From NCBI GenBank assembly GCA_964058805.1, contig CAXKVV010000673.1, forward strand, positions 1 to 35,048: DNA of 35,048 bases. Reading direction: 5' to 3'. Source of the stretch: Schoenoplectus triqueter (taxonomy: Eukaryota > Streptophyta > Magnoliopsida > Poales > Cyperaceae). Below the pieces are notes generated by a model that saw only the letters and a list, made by a program, of their open reading frames with translations, was not told the DNA's origin and made no database searches. A program made the translations under genes and the position numbers. This document shows positions 1 through 10,002 of this stretch, one piece after another (the stretch's first letter is position 1; every line of letters starts with the position of its first letter).

Positions 1-764
1 GTGCTATGTAGTTTTTGATTATTTTGATATTGAACTCTTGTGATATTGTTTTCGAAAAGAAATGAAAACAGACATATAGTTGTTTGCTTTTATCTAATTT
101 TTTTTGTAGTTAAGCTCATCAATGGTTTATTTTATTCATTGTTTTATTTTAAATTTTTTGTAGAAGTCTCAATGGTTATACAGATATCTGATGATTAATT
201 TGAAATGTAAAAAATTCAAATTTTAACTATCATAACACAATATAATGATCTTAGTAATCACTTGCAGAAGTCAAGCAAATTATATATTTGGTTCATTATA
301 ATTTATAATCCGAATGGAGTGATAATTTGCAAAGAATACTTCAATTATAATTTATAACGGTTCTACGTTATGGTTATGACAAGTAATTGATAGTGAGCTG
401 TGAGCGCTTAAAAAAATATAAATGGATTTCAATTTGCAACTAAGATTCCTTATAATCTAAAATTAATAAAATTGTTTACTAAATAAAGAAGTTACGAAAC
501 AGAAAAGAGGTTCTCTCACTTTTTTAATAGACGTAATTGCCCTTTTTTCCAACTTTTGGTGACCGACTATTACTATCTTGAAAACCGGTTGTCCCCTCTT
601 GTGACCGGATGTAATTCGGATGTAATTCAAGTTACACCATCCGATAGAGAAAATCAAACGGTTAACAAATTCTGTCCTCATGGAAGAATTGCTCATATAA
701 TAATTAATACAGTTCTCTACGCAAATTCCCCCCATCTATCACTTGTGGAGAGAATATCAATCCA
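1..764. other. AT-rich intergenic spacer, no gene recognised
   Basis: This stretch is AT-rich with short direct repeats (for example ATTATAATTTATAA near 296 and again near 343). Bases 540-760 are less AT-rich and hold open frames on both strands (minus 463-735, plus 556-948), but neither translation shows a family I recognise, and the plus frame runs into the GGGTCGGG repeats of the adjacent transposon. I treat it as non-coding spacer or an old unrecognised repeat. Confidence 0.5.
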
Positions 765-780
765 CCTTAGTGTATTAAAA

Positions 781-980
781 TCGGGACGGGTTGGGTCGGG
801 TCAGGACGGGTTATGGCGGGTCAACGGGTTTTGGCGATACAGATTGGGATGGATTAACAGATTTTCACGGGATGGGTTAAGATGGGTCCATTTTGGGGGG
901 TTTGGCTGTGACCCGTCGGGTCGGCGGGTCGGGTCCAAGAGCGGGTGAGTCGGGTCGGGTGGGACGGGTTGGCGGGTCCA
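781..980. repeat. Left subterminal GGGTCGGG repeat array of hAT relic 1
   Basis: A dense, irregular run of GGGACGGGTT, GGGTCGGGTC and GGCGGGTC units, strongly G-biased on the plus strand. In hAT elements such subterminal motifs are bound by transposase. It is the counterpart of the array at 3804-4068. Open frames through it are low-complexity artefacts. Confidence 0.75.
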
Positions 981-1390
981 TTTTTTTTTCTAAAATTCCG
1001 AAAAATTCAAAAATTCTCAAAAATTCAGAAAAATTAAAAAATAATTATTTAAAATATTTAAAATATATAACAACTTATATTCTTGACCAAAAAATATTTT
1101 ATTTTTTTATCATTTTTGTTAAAAGTTCAAAAATAATCAAAAGTTTCAAATAAATTATAAAAAAATATAAAAATCCGAAAAAAATTATTTATAAATTAAA
1201 TATAATCTTAAATGATATGACTTAAAATAAATTGAAATAAAATTTTAAATTAAATAATTTAAGTAAAAAATTAAATAAAATCTTAAAGAATTAGAATAAA
1301 ATGATAGAACTTTAAAAAAATTAAAATAAATGCTAGAAAAAAGTGAGAAAAAAAATTAAATATCATAAAAATTAAAATAAATGAGTTAAA

Positions 1391-1475
1391 AATAAAGTTA
1401 TCCTCCTCATTTATTCCGGCCTTGGGACCGGCTATGTAATACATAGGCGGAGTTCTAACTTTTTTTTGTTAGTAA
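1391..1475 (-). other. Conserved structured 3' block of hAT relic 1
   Basis: Read on the minus strand, this block downstream of the transposase stop matches plus-strand 19547-19640 in hAT relic 2 at roughly nine positions in ten by eye. In order it has ACTAAC-A(8)-GTTAG, an arm AAAGTTAGAACTCC, a hairpin CTATGTATTACATAG, the core AGCCGGTCCCAAGGCCGG, AATAAA (TTTATT at 1410-1415 on the plus strand), and a closing arm GGAGGATAACTTT. AAAGTTA can pair with TAACTTT and CTCC with GGAG, so the transcript could fold as one domain. It may serve 3'-end formation or be a structured RNA; the function is unknown. Confidence 0.75.
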
Positions 1476-1569
1476 AGTTTATTGAAAAAAAATCAAATAA
1501 GGATTGTAAATGCTAGAAAAATAATAAAAATGGGAAAAAATAAAGAATATAAGTGTTTAAAAATATCAT

Positions 1570-3079
1570 CTAAAAATTCGAGTTCATATACCATAGATCA
1601 TTTTCTGGCATACCATTTGAGTCTCCATCCGCTTCTGTCATGAATTCACCGGATGATTGTTCTACGGTTGTATGTTGATTACGTTGTTCTGCATCAAACC
1701 AATCTTTCAAGCATACGAGTCGTTCGAAGGTCTTTGCACCCAATCTGCTGTGTTTATCTATTAGGATCTTATTTGCTGAACTAAAATAAGATTCGAAAGG
1801 GAACGTTGACACAGGCACGGAAAATATATCATGTGCTATCATGGCGAGAGTTGGATATGCAGTTTCATTCCTCTTCCAATAACCGAGAATATTAATACCG
1901 TCGGGTTCCATAATTCCTAAACAATAGCTAACTAATTCATTCATATTTATTTGCATTTATGAGTCATCATTTTCCTCCAAGTCTCGCAATAATGCCGACC
2001 GACTATTGCTCTTGGCATATTTCAAAAAATAAAAATATTATTCTCACAATATTATAATAATATAACGAGTTCGAATATTATAAATATGTTAGATTTTAGT
2101 ACCGAATATTATGACGATTTGAAGAAGATGGTTGATTCGTTTGGTTTGCATGAAGATGGGTGTTGTATAGGTTGAACATTTCTTCCAATGCGGATGTCAC
2201 ACGTTGTTCCTCCCCGATATGTGGTAAATTTAGATTCTTCTTTTATCGTTCAAGCAATCTTATAGTATACTTCTTCTTGAATGAAGGACGGAAACAATTA
2301 GAAATAATTATAATGAGAGGAATTTTGTCCTAATATTTTAGAAATTTCTCTCTCATGGCTTCTATAATCGGTGACAGAGGCGAGTCACCGTGCACATCCT
2401 CCGCGATTCGAAATAAAATAAAATAAATTAGTAATGAAATAATTTAAAAATTGTAACGAAAAAATACTAGATGAAAAAAACACAAACCTTGGATATCAAA
2501 TAGAGATGTTGAAGCAATTGATGCGCGGATGGTATGTACGAGCAAGATAATTGGACGGTTGCGTTGAAGAAAACTTCTAAAAATGTGTTAAGTTGTTCGA
2601 GTTTGTCCCATTCTTCCGTGGAGCATAATAATGGTAATCTCTTGGATGAGTTACGTAGGATCTCATGGTAGTCTTAACTTATATCTATGTCACTTGGGGA
2701 GCTCTCTTCCTTTTCTTGTCAGCTCCGGATTCGATCAGGGATTCCGAGACGCTTAAGTCGGGTGTTGGTGTGGAACATCCCGCACTCGTTGGATGTAACG
2801 GTGGAAGTCCACCAGTAGTTATTGTATCGGTATTATCTTGGGAACTTGGCGGATTGATTAGAACTTGACGAATATTGAGAACTTGACGAAAATGTGGTCG
2901 AACCTTGTCTGACACTAAAGGAAGTGATCTGCGGGTTGTAATTAGTATCAACATGCGGTTGTGATGGAATTTGTTGATGATGGATTCGGAGGGTTAGAAT
3001 GTGGCATATCTTCACCAAAAATTTCAACGCTCAATCGATGAGTCATTTCTTCGCCATGAGAGGGATTGGGATATGCCAT
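1570..3079 (-). pseudogene. hAT transposase pseudogene (N-terminal and C-terminal parts remain)
   Basis: Reading from an ATG at 3079 downward, the pieces are a Pro/Ser-rich N-terminus (MAYPNPSHGEEM), a frame break near 2955, a segment ending KKRKRAPQVT at about 2685 where a BED zinc finger would begin, and then an abrupt jump. At 2660-2490 comes transposase core (WDKLEQLNTFLEVFFNATVQ), a probable intron, and at 2400-2090 a segment with SPIIEAMREKFLKY followed by TAG where Trp is usual, then PSFKKKYTIRLLER. The final open frame (1956-1570) holds the hAT C-terminal dimerisation domain: YPTLAMIAHDIFSVPVS, FESYFSSANKI and LVCLKDWFDAEQRN. The BED finger and most of the catalytic domain are deleted, so it cannot encode an active enzyme. 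Confidence 0.85.
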
Positions 3080-3741
3080 TTGATATTGCTAAAAAATATT
3101 AAAAAAAATATAATGAACGTCATAAGTATAAAAAAATTAATTATTATAAATTAAAAATACAACTAATGAAATAAATAATGTAACAAAAAATAAAGAATAT
3201 AACAAAAAACTAATTAAAAGAAATTAATGATAAAAAAATAAAGAACGTAAATATTTATTTAAAAAAATATTTATTAATTAATATTTTATAAAATAGAACT
3301 AATTATTATAAATTAAAAATACAACTAATTACAAAAAATAAAGAATCTAATAAAAACTAACTAAAAGAAATGAATGGCAAAAAAAGAATGTAAATATATA
3401 TTTAAAAAAATTACCAAAAAATATAAACTAATTATAAATATAATATATACTAATAACGAACCTTTTTTGTTGGAATCGAAAGATTGTCGAAAGCCCGAAA
3501 CTTTAAAATGAATTAATGATAGATAATATATATAATGCTAAATTGACAATAATAACTAAATAACACTAATATAAATATTTTTGATTTTTTCTAGATAATG
3601 TAATAAAATTATTATAATAATATAATTAGAGAATTGCTAATATCTAACGATTAACGAATTAACGAGGGAGAGTTTGGTTTGGAGAATTGAGGAGAGATAG
3701 AGTGAAATTATTTGTGTGAGGATATGAGATGAAATGGGGTG

Positions 3742-3751
3742 GTATTTATAG
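3742..3751 (-). promoter_or_regulatory. TATA box of hAT relic 1 transposase
   Basis: The minus-strand sequence CTATAAATAC is followed by a CT-rich leader (CTCTCCTCAATTCTCC). It lies about 660 bp upstream of the transposase ATG, with a likely leader intron between. The same CTATAAATAC plus CT-rich leader occurs in hAT relic 2 (17494-17503), which supports a real, shared promoter design. Confidence 0.6.
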
Positions 3752-3803
3752 GAAAAAAATTGAATTATTATTTTTTTCTTTTTTTATTTTTTTTTTAATT
3801 TCA

Positions 3804-4068
3804 GCGGGTTTGGGACGGGTCGGACGGGTTATTGGGACGGGTAAAGTGGGTCGGGTCGGACGAGTTAGATTCCTGAGTTTCCCGGGTTTTATTCCTTGGT
3901 TTCCCTAGTCGGGTCAGGACGGGTCTAAAACGGGTCGGGTCTAGCACAAGTTTTTTTCAATAAAAATTGCCTGCATTTGTGCTAGACCTGCCGGTTCTAA
4001 CAGGTCACGGGTCTGACAAATTTGAGCACGGGTCGGATCGGGGCGGGTAGTGGCCACGGATCGGGTCT
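3804..4068. repeat. Right subterminal GGGTCGGG repeat array of hAT relic 1
   Basis: Repeated GGGACGGGT, GGTCGGACGGGTT and CGGGTCGGGTC units just inside the right inverted end. The units point the same way as in the left array, so the two arrays are direct rather than mirror copies. Likely transposase-binding sites, by analogy with other hAT elements. Confidence 0.7.
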
Positions 4069-4098
4069 GACAGTCAGGTTTTTTTTAAAACACTAAGG

Positions 4099-4353
4099 GT
4101 TTATTTGGCACACCATGAAATAGCAAAAAGTATGAATAGAATTTTTATTCCGACGAAATAATTTGCCAAACAAATTTTAGACTAAGTTTAAGAGTGCATA
4201 ATAGTGCTAATCTAGTATACCAACTTATAGGTGGAATACCGGATTAGCTCTCGTCGGAATAGCGGTTATTGTTTGATTATATTATATTATTATATTATAA
4301 TTATGATTATAATTTATTATTATATTAATATTATGATTATTATTTATTATTAT
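4099..4353. repeat. Spacer ending in an (ATT)n microsatellite
   Basis: About 170 bp of unremarkable spacer is followed from about 4268 by an imperfect TTA/ATTAT simple repeat. The tract resumes at 5553, after the candidate solo LTR, as if that LTR had landed inside one long microsatellite. Confidence 0.6.
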
Positions 4354-5552
4354 TGATAGACCTTCAAAGCTCTAGGATGATGGTATTGAAAGGTCAAAAT
4401 AGTACAAGAATGTAAAGAACCTAAGATAAAAATGTATAAACCAATTTGAGGCATAATGTTCAAGTGTAATGGCAGCGGAATACAATTTAAATCAGTTCAA
4501 TTCTCACAAGAATATAGTAATCAAAGAAATGTGAGAAAAGAAAAGTAAAGATAAAACAAGAACACAAGATGTAATGGAGTTCGGCTTTAATAATGCCTAC
4601 GTCTTCGGGACCCTCAACCTCTAACAATTGAGGTTGAGCCGATATATTTAAAAAGTGTTTTTTACACTTGTAGAACTTGGTCCCTTACAAAAATAGGCTG
4701 TCAAGCCTATCGGTAACAAGAGTGACAACACATTAAAAAAGTGAGTGACAACAGACTCAAAACAAGAAGTGAGTGACAACACACTCAAGAAAAGGTGAGC
4801 ACTACAACTCAAGAGAATGTTTTCAAGAAGATCATGAAGGATCAAGTTGAGAGAATAGAGAGAAGCTAGATTGAGCTTGAACAAAGATTTGGCTATTTGA
4901 GTGTTTCAATCTCTTAAATTATCTCTCTCAATTTGTATATGGCTAGTAAGCTCTCTGGAGTAATGATCTAGCTAGATGGATCAGATTCACTACATAATAA
5001 TTAGTGAGAGTGGTGATCCTTTGTAAAATAGATCTTCTGAAACAGCTGAAGAAACTATTTTCGGCCTGAACCGTTATAACGGTTTGGAAAGAATAGCTGT
5101 TGGATCAACTGAGCTGAAATGTTATAACGATTTATCAAATCGTTATACGTTTCATGAATCGTTGTAACGATTACAGAATCATTATACATTTCATAAATCG
5201 TGGTAACGATATGCTCTGGTTTCTTTGAGAATGTTTATGTCTTAGAACGTTTTTGAGTATTGAGATGAACCATTATAACGATTACTGAACCGTTATAACG
5301 ATTCTTTGGGCAGAAGCATTTTTCTTGTTGTTTAAGCTCAATTAATCTTGACCAATTCAACCCAGTTTGTGTCTAACTAAACCTAAGTCTAATACAGTCT
5401 TGATTAAGCTCTTGTATCCCTGCACTAGTCATGGTTATTGTGCACTAGTCCATTTGCATGTTAATCCATGCACAAAACTCAAACAAGGTAAATTATAAAA
5501 TTCAAGATTGTTTTGCAAAATCGACAAATCAAAGAAGATATTAAGTGTAACA
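4354..5552. mobile_element. Candidate solo LTR (unclassified) in an ATT microsatellite
   Basis: A 1.2-kb block of non-simple sequence starts TGATAGACC, ends GTGTAACA (TG...CA) and is flanked on both sides by ATTAT, a possible 5-bp target duplication. The duplication is weak evidence in an ATT-rich tract. Inside, near 4575-4635, is a GAGTTCGGCTTTAATAATGCC...CCTACGTCTTCGGGACC-type stretch that I associate, from memory, with dispersed plant retroelement repeats. No coding sequence is recognised; the minus frame at 4648-4884 is not a known family. It also carries the palindrome array at 5069-5303. Confidence 0.45.
5069..5303. repeat. CGTTATAACG palindrome array within the candidate solo LTR
   Basis: Eight or so copies of AACCGTTATAACGGTT and close variants (for example 5069-5085 and 5288-5303, with ATCGTTGTAACGATT forms between) are irregularly spaced. 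Each is a near-perfect dyad centred on TTATAA. The same motif occurs at both ends of hAT relic 2 (17261-17358 and 19826-19880). Confidence 0.8.
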
Positions 5553-5919
5553 ATTATTATTATCATTATATTATTATTATTATTATCATTAATGTTATTA
5601 TATTATCGTTACCACTAGTATTATTATATTATTTATTATTATTATAAATATAATTTTAATATTATATTATTATATTATGAATATAAATATAATTATTTTA
5701 TTATTATATTATTATGATCTAGATTATTTATTATTATATTATTATATTATGATGATTAAGATTATGATTATTTTTACTTATTATTATTTTATTATGTTAT
5801 ATTATATTATTATATATTGATTATAGTTATGATTAATTTATTATTATATTATTATAACTATAATTATTTATAATTATTTTTATGAATATGATTATGATTA
5901 TGATTATGGTTATTGTTAT
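5553..5919. repeat. Degenerate (ATT)n / GATTAT simple-sequence tract
   Basis: About 370 bp of TTA, ATTAT and GATTAT repeats without coding potential. It is the continuation of the tract at 4268-4353 and abuts the TGTTGGG start of an old copia LTR at 5920. Confidence 0.85.
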
Positions 5920-6686
5920 TGTTGGGTTTTGAAATGCCCAAATCTCATTAATGCTCAAGCTACAGAAAGACCGTAGAACAAAAATTTTACTTCTACTTAA
6001 CTTAAGGATTAAAGTATGTCGGATAATTACCGAGAGATACAGACATTTAATTCTTTACAAAAGACAATAAAATATTATTTTACTTCTAACTTAAGCTTAG
6101 GGTTAAAGTGGTATGTCGGATGATTACCGAGAGATACACACCTCTTTAAATCTTTATTGATCTACTCCATGATTGATTTCTAAAATATTAATCTACTTAA
6201 CAATTAAATATATTAATATAAGATTTTATACCACGCTTCCAAATTTCAATTGGAATGAAAATCGACTTGTCTCGGAGCACCAAACGTCTGATGCCTATGT
6301 AGGTTATCCACCAGGACTAACTAAAGAGCGGCTTATTTCTTTTGCCAGAAATACCGTAAATCGCGGTTTCTCGCAAAAACACTATTCACCCAAGAAAAAG
6401 ACGAAATAGTACTATTCATGACTCGCAGTAATTCTATTTCACAAATGTGCAGAAATACCGTAACTTTTGTAAAAACACTATTCACCAATCCCGTGAATTC
6501 TGAAACAACCGTATACCGAGAGAGAGAAAGTAGAACTGATTTTGGTGTGATTTTCTCTCTCACCCTACCCCTATATTTATAGAAAATGTGAGATTGATAA
6601 ATTACCAAAATACCCTCATGAATAGTAGGGAGGTTCCAATGTGAAAAGACCAAAATACCCTTAAAGTTCATCCAATTTACCAAAAC
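5920..6686 (-). mobile_element. Older, truncated copia LTR of the same family
   Basis: It starts TGTTGGGTTTTGAAATGCCC and follows the first ~680 bp of the LTR at 6687, with clearly more substitutions than separate the two young LTRs. It keeps the TATA box (minus strand, at 6571-6582) but lacks the ATGATGTCAT minisatellite found at the matching position in the younger LTRs. It ends at CCAAAAC directly against the next LTR, so the remainder is missing. Oriented as the main element: the promoter reads on the minus strand. Confidence 0.75.
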
Positions 6687-7338
6687 TGTTGGGATTCAGA
6701 ATGCCCAAATCCCATTAATGCTCAAGCTGCGGAAAGACCGTAGAACAAAAATTTTACTTCTACTTAAGTTAGGGATTAAAGTATGTCGGATAATAACCGA
6801 GAGTTACAGACATTTAATCCTTTACAAAAGACGGTAAAATATTATTTTACTTCTAACTTAAGCTTAGGGTTAAAGTGATGTGTCGGATGATTACCGAGAG
6901 ATACACACCTCTTTAAACCTTTATTGATCTACTCCATGATTGATTTCTAAAATATTAATCTACTTAACAATTACATAGATTAATATAAGATGTTATACCT
7001 CGCTTCCAAATTTTAATTGGAATGAAAATCGGCTTGTCTCGGAGCACCAAACGTCTGATGCCTCTGTAGGTTATCCACCAGGACTAACCAGAGAGCGGCT
7101 TATTTCTTTTGCCAGAAATACTGTAAACCGCGGTTTTTCGCAAAAACACTATTCACCCGAGAAAAAGACGAAATAGTACTATTCACGACTCGCAGTAATT
7201 CTGTTTCACAAATGTGCAGAAATACCGCAACTTTCGTAAAAACACTATTCACCGATCCCGTGAATTCTGAAATAACCGTATACCGGGAGAGAGAAAGTAG
7301 AACTGATTTGGTGGAATTTTCTCTCTCACCCCACCCCT

Positions 7339-7348
7339 CTATTTATAG
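7339..7348 (-). promoter_or_regulatory. TATA box of the copia 3' LTR
   Basis: The minus strand reads CTATAAATAG followed by AGGGGTGGGGTGAGAGAG, a good plant core promoter. It is conserved at 15032-15041 in the other LTR and at 6571-6582 in the older copy. Transcription would run toward lower coordinates. Confidence 0.65.
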
Positions 7349-7387
7349 CCAAATTTGGGATTGCAAAATTACCAAAATACCCTTGAG

Positions 7388-7508
7388 GATGATGTCATGG
7401 ATGATGTCATGGATGATGTCATGGATGATGTCATATATGATGTCATGGATGATGTCATGGATGATGTCATATATGATGTCATGGATGATGTCATGCATGA
7501 TGTCATCT
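7388..7508. repeat. 12-bp minisatellite (ATGATGTCATGG), 10 copies, in U3
   Basis: Ten tandem copies of ATGATGTCATNN, the variable pair being GG, AT, GC or CT. Each core contains TGATGTCA (TGACATCA on the other strand), one base from the bZIP/CRE site TGACGTCA. The array lies about 40 bp upstream of the TATA box in the direction of transcription, where an LTR enhancer would be. The other LTR has six copies (15081-15152). Confidence 0.85.
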
Positions 7509-8802
7509 AAGGTCCAAATTTACAAGTTTGCCATTGGGCTTTTGGCGAAATTACCGAAATACCCTTGGGCTTTTGGATTTTGGGCTTTTCTGATTTTGGG
7601 CTTTTAATTATTAATTAAGGCTTTAATTTTTAATGGGCTTTTGGCCCATAATTCAAATCCATAATTAACATTTAAAATCCAAATCAAATATATATATAAT
7701 TGTCATCTACAATTATATTTTTCTCGGTTGTTGTTTCGGCGAATTTATACGACGTGTCCAACACGTTATAAATTCAATCTGATTTTTGCTTCTTGTCATC
7801 TCTATGACAAATATAATTATATCATATATATAATTAATTATAACCATCTTATTATTAATTATAAACAATTTATAATTAATCAATAAGATTCTCCAATTAA
7901 CTCCTATACGGTGTGACCCGACAGGATCCGTGTTATGTTGGTAAATAGAGTTAAAACCCTTTTAACTTCTATAATCATAGGAGGCATCTGGCAGAATGCA
8001 CTATGACCATCCAATTACATAGATGATGATGTACTGTACAATATCATGATCCAGTAAACTATTTACTTGTGTTTAATTCTTTTGTCTCATAGCTATCAGA
8101 TCAGTTTCAAGGTAGGTATGTGTCATCCTTGCAAACTTAATCTTTTCTTGATCCTGAGTAAAATATCAAATATAATTACTCTTGTAATTATACTGCTAGC
8201 AGATAATCTTACTCTATCAAGGGGCCCAGTGATGCTATAACTCGTATAAAAATACGAGGGACAATAGTACTTTTGGCAAACCATCTCTTCCTCCGCATAA
8301 GTTATGTATACCGAAGAGCTACCTTTATAGCCACCTTTTACGGATAACGTTTGGTAGAAATCACACACATACATATCCTATGTAAGAAAGATGAATACCT
8401 CATACTTTAGAATTTAATACTGAACGAAAACATTAATGACACGAACACAATTCCATTTAATGTTTCATTCGGGGTCTATCAAATACGATGTTCCTTGAAC
8501 ATCTATCTATGTGATTAAAATGACAACTCTTTGTCTATGGTCTGTAAAACTTGACCATCATTTAATCCACATACTAACCTAATAACGGTTAATTAGTGTT
8601 CCTGCTAATTACCTTGGTTAGTGACTTTTAAGAGTATATTCTATATTATGAAGTTTCACAATTCCAGTCATGAACTCGGAATGATTCATAAATTCAATAA
8701 TACTCAAGGAAATAAAATATCGTTTAAATATCCAATTCATGAACAAAGCTTTATATAACAAATTTATCGTATTATTGACTTCAAGATTATTACAAACTAA
8801 CA

Positions 8803-8814
8803 ATCTCCCACTTA
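8803..8814 (-). other. Polypurine tract of the copia element
   Basis: The minus strand reads TAAGTGGGAGAT directly before the LTR start TGTTAGT. This is the usual place for plus-strand priming in copia elements, and the motif recurs at 16805 beside the other LTR. Confidence 0.75.
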
Positions 8815-9372
8815 AGCTTGGAGTCAATCATATTGAGCCATGCCTTATACAAATCTCTTTATTCTATAAATCTCTCAGATTTAAAGGAAAATCTCACAGC
8901 CAATCTCCTATGTGTCTCAAACCCATAGAAAATATGTGCAACTAGTGCTTGGCCTGAGGTAGAGATCTTACAAGTGGATCAGCTGTGTTGCCGACGGTGT
9001 CAATTTTATAAATCTTTACGTCGCCTCTATTTATGATTTTTCATATGAGGTGATAACGTCTGTGTAATCACTTACCACGGGCTCTGAGTCAGCACCGTAG
9101 ATGAGAAACATATCCTTAGTTCTTCTTAAGTACTTAAAGATATTCTTTACAGCATTCCAGTGCTCCTAGCATGGATTAGCCTGATATCTACTCGTCACAC
9201 TCCAAGCGTACGAGACATCAGGGCGAGTGCACAATATGGCGTACATGATAGAGCCAATAGCTGAAGCATATGGTACTCTACTCATTATGTTTTGCTCATC
9301 AGTTGTCAAAAGACACTGAGTCTTGCTAAGCTGTGCACCATGATTCATTGGCAGAAATCTTTTCTTAGAATT
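8815..9372 (-). pseudogene. copia RNase H / pol C-terminus, decayed
   Basis: Minus-strand pieces read RVPYASAIGSIMYAILCTRPDV, the copia segment linking reverse transcriptase to RNase H, then a stop after QANPC. Next come NIFKYLRRTKDMFLIYGADS and, near the end, TVGNTADPLVRSLPQAKH, the typical pol tail (known relatives end ...ADPLTKPLPQ.KH). The central RNase H region between about 9030 and 9070 looks shortened. Several stops mean it is not functional. A second partial copy of the same stretch lies at 16805-17152. Confidence 0.8.
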
Positions 9373-9998
9373 CTACGTGCTGAACCGATTCAGCACTTTA
9401 TCAATGTATGTACTTTGACTTAATCCAATAAGTCTCTTAGATCTATCTCTATAGATCTTTATGCCTAGTATATAGACAGTCTCGCCCAAATCTTTCATTG
9501 AGAACACTTTCTTTAATGAAGATTTGGCTGATTGCAATAGGGGAATATTATTTCCCATTAAGAGTATATCGTCCACATAGAGGGTTAAAATAGCGATGAC
9601 ACTCCCACTAGTTTTCCTGTATACACAATGTTCTTCTTTGCATCTGACGAAGTCAAACTGTTTGACTTCTTCGTCAAATCAAAGATTCCAACTCAGTGAT
9701 GCTTGCTTCAATCCATAATGGATCTGAGAAGCTTGCATAACTTCCCAGCATTCTTTGGATCCTCAAAACTTATGGGCTGTATCATATACACGTCCTCTTC
9801 CAAATTTCCATTTAGGAAGACGGTTTTGACATCCATTTGCCATATTTCATAATCATGAAATATGATAATTGCTAGGAGCATCCGAATTGACTTAAACATA
9901 GCTACGGACGAAAAAGTTTCATCATAATCTACGTCGAGAATTTGCTTGAAACCTTTCGCTACTAGCCGTACTTTGTAAATAATCATATTATCATCCAT
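9373..9998 (-). pseudogene. copia reverse transcriptase, frameshifted
   Basis: The first part (9998-9708) reads YKVRLVAKGFKQILDVDY, then ETFSSVAMFKSIRMLLAI and EIWQMDVKTVFLNGNLEEDV, the classic copia RT N-terminal motifs. After a frameshift near 9715 it continues YGLKQASLSWNL, then KEEHCVYRKTSG, and the catalytic YVDDILLMGN at about 9550-9590, followed by KDLGETVYILGIKIYRDRS. The YVDD catalytic Asp pair is intact, but frameshifts separate the halves. Related to plant copia elements with the DVKTAFLNGNLEE signature. Confidence 0.88.
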
Positions 9999-10002
9999 GC
10001 CT

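Larger units (their letters stand above)
765..4098 (-). mobile_element. hAT-type DNA transposon relic 1, internally deleted
   Basis: A 3.3-kb element bounded by inverted ends: the left end reads CCTTAGTGTATTAAAA, and the right end on the minus strand reads CCTTAGTGTTTTAAAA. Inside both ends lie arrays of GGGTCGGGT/GGGACGGGT motifs, typical of plant hAT subterminal repeats. Between them, on the minus strand, sit a TATA-type promoter, a probable 5' leader intron, a broken hAT transposase and a conserved 3' block. No convincing 8-bp target-site duplication was found next to the inverted ends, so the exact boundaries are uncertain by a few bases. The element is non-autonomous, because the transposase has stops, a frame break and a large internal deletion. 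Confidence 0.8.
6687..8802 (-). repeat. 3' LTR of the copia element
   Basis: 2116 bp, TGTTGGGATTC...ACTAACA on the plus strand, so TGTTAGT...CCCAACA in the element's own sense. The U3 region is at the high-coordinate end. Minus strand: polypurine tract, U3, minisatellite (7388-7508), TATA (7339-7348), then a probable R/U5 toward 6687. The open frame at 7212-7607, rich in MMSW, is an artefact of the minisatellite. Confidence 0.85.

Noticed and set aside
463..735. Minus-strand frame of 90 codons as a gene
   Set aside because: No recognisable motif and no supporting promoter or splice pattern; it could be an old repeat.
556..1153. Plus-strand frames rich in Gly, Arg and Val across 781-980
   Set aside because: They translate the GGGTCGGG subterminal repeats of hAT relic 1; no protein family and strong repeat composition.
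1391..1475. Idea that the HEARO-like block implies an IscB, TnpB or Fanzor nuclease system here
   Set aside because: No HNH or RuvC nuclease frame is visible anywhere in the window; only the RNA-like block is supported.
4648..4884. Leu/Ser-rich minus frame of 78 codons
   Set aside because: It lies inside the candidate solo LTR, and its composition follows a local GAGTGACAAC repeat; no family recognised.
7212..7607. Open frame with repeated MMSWMMS residues (also 14905-15237)
   Set aside because: It is an in-frame reading of the 12-bp LTR minisatellite on the strand opposite the element; low complexity, and copy number differs between LTRs.
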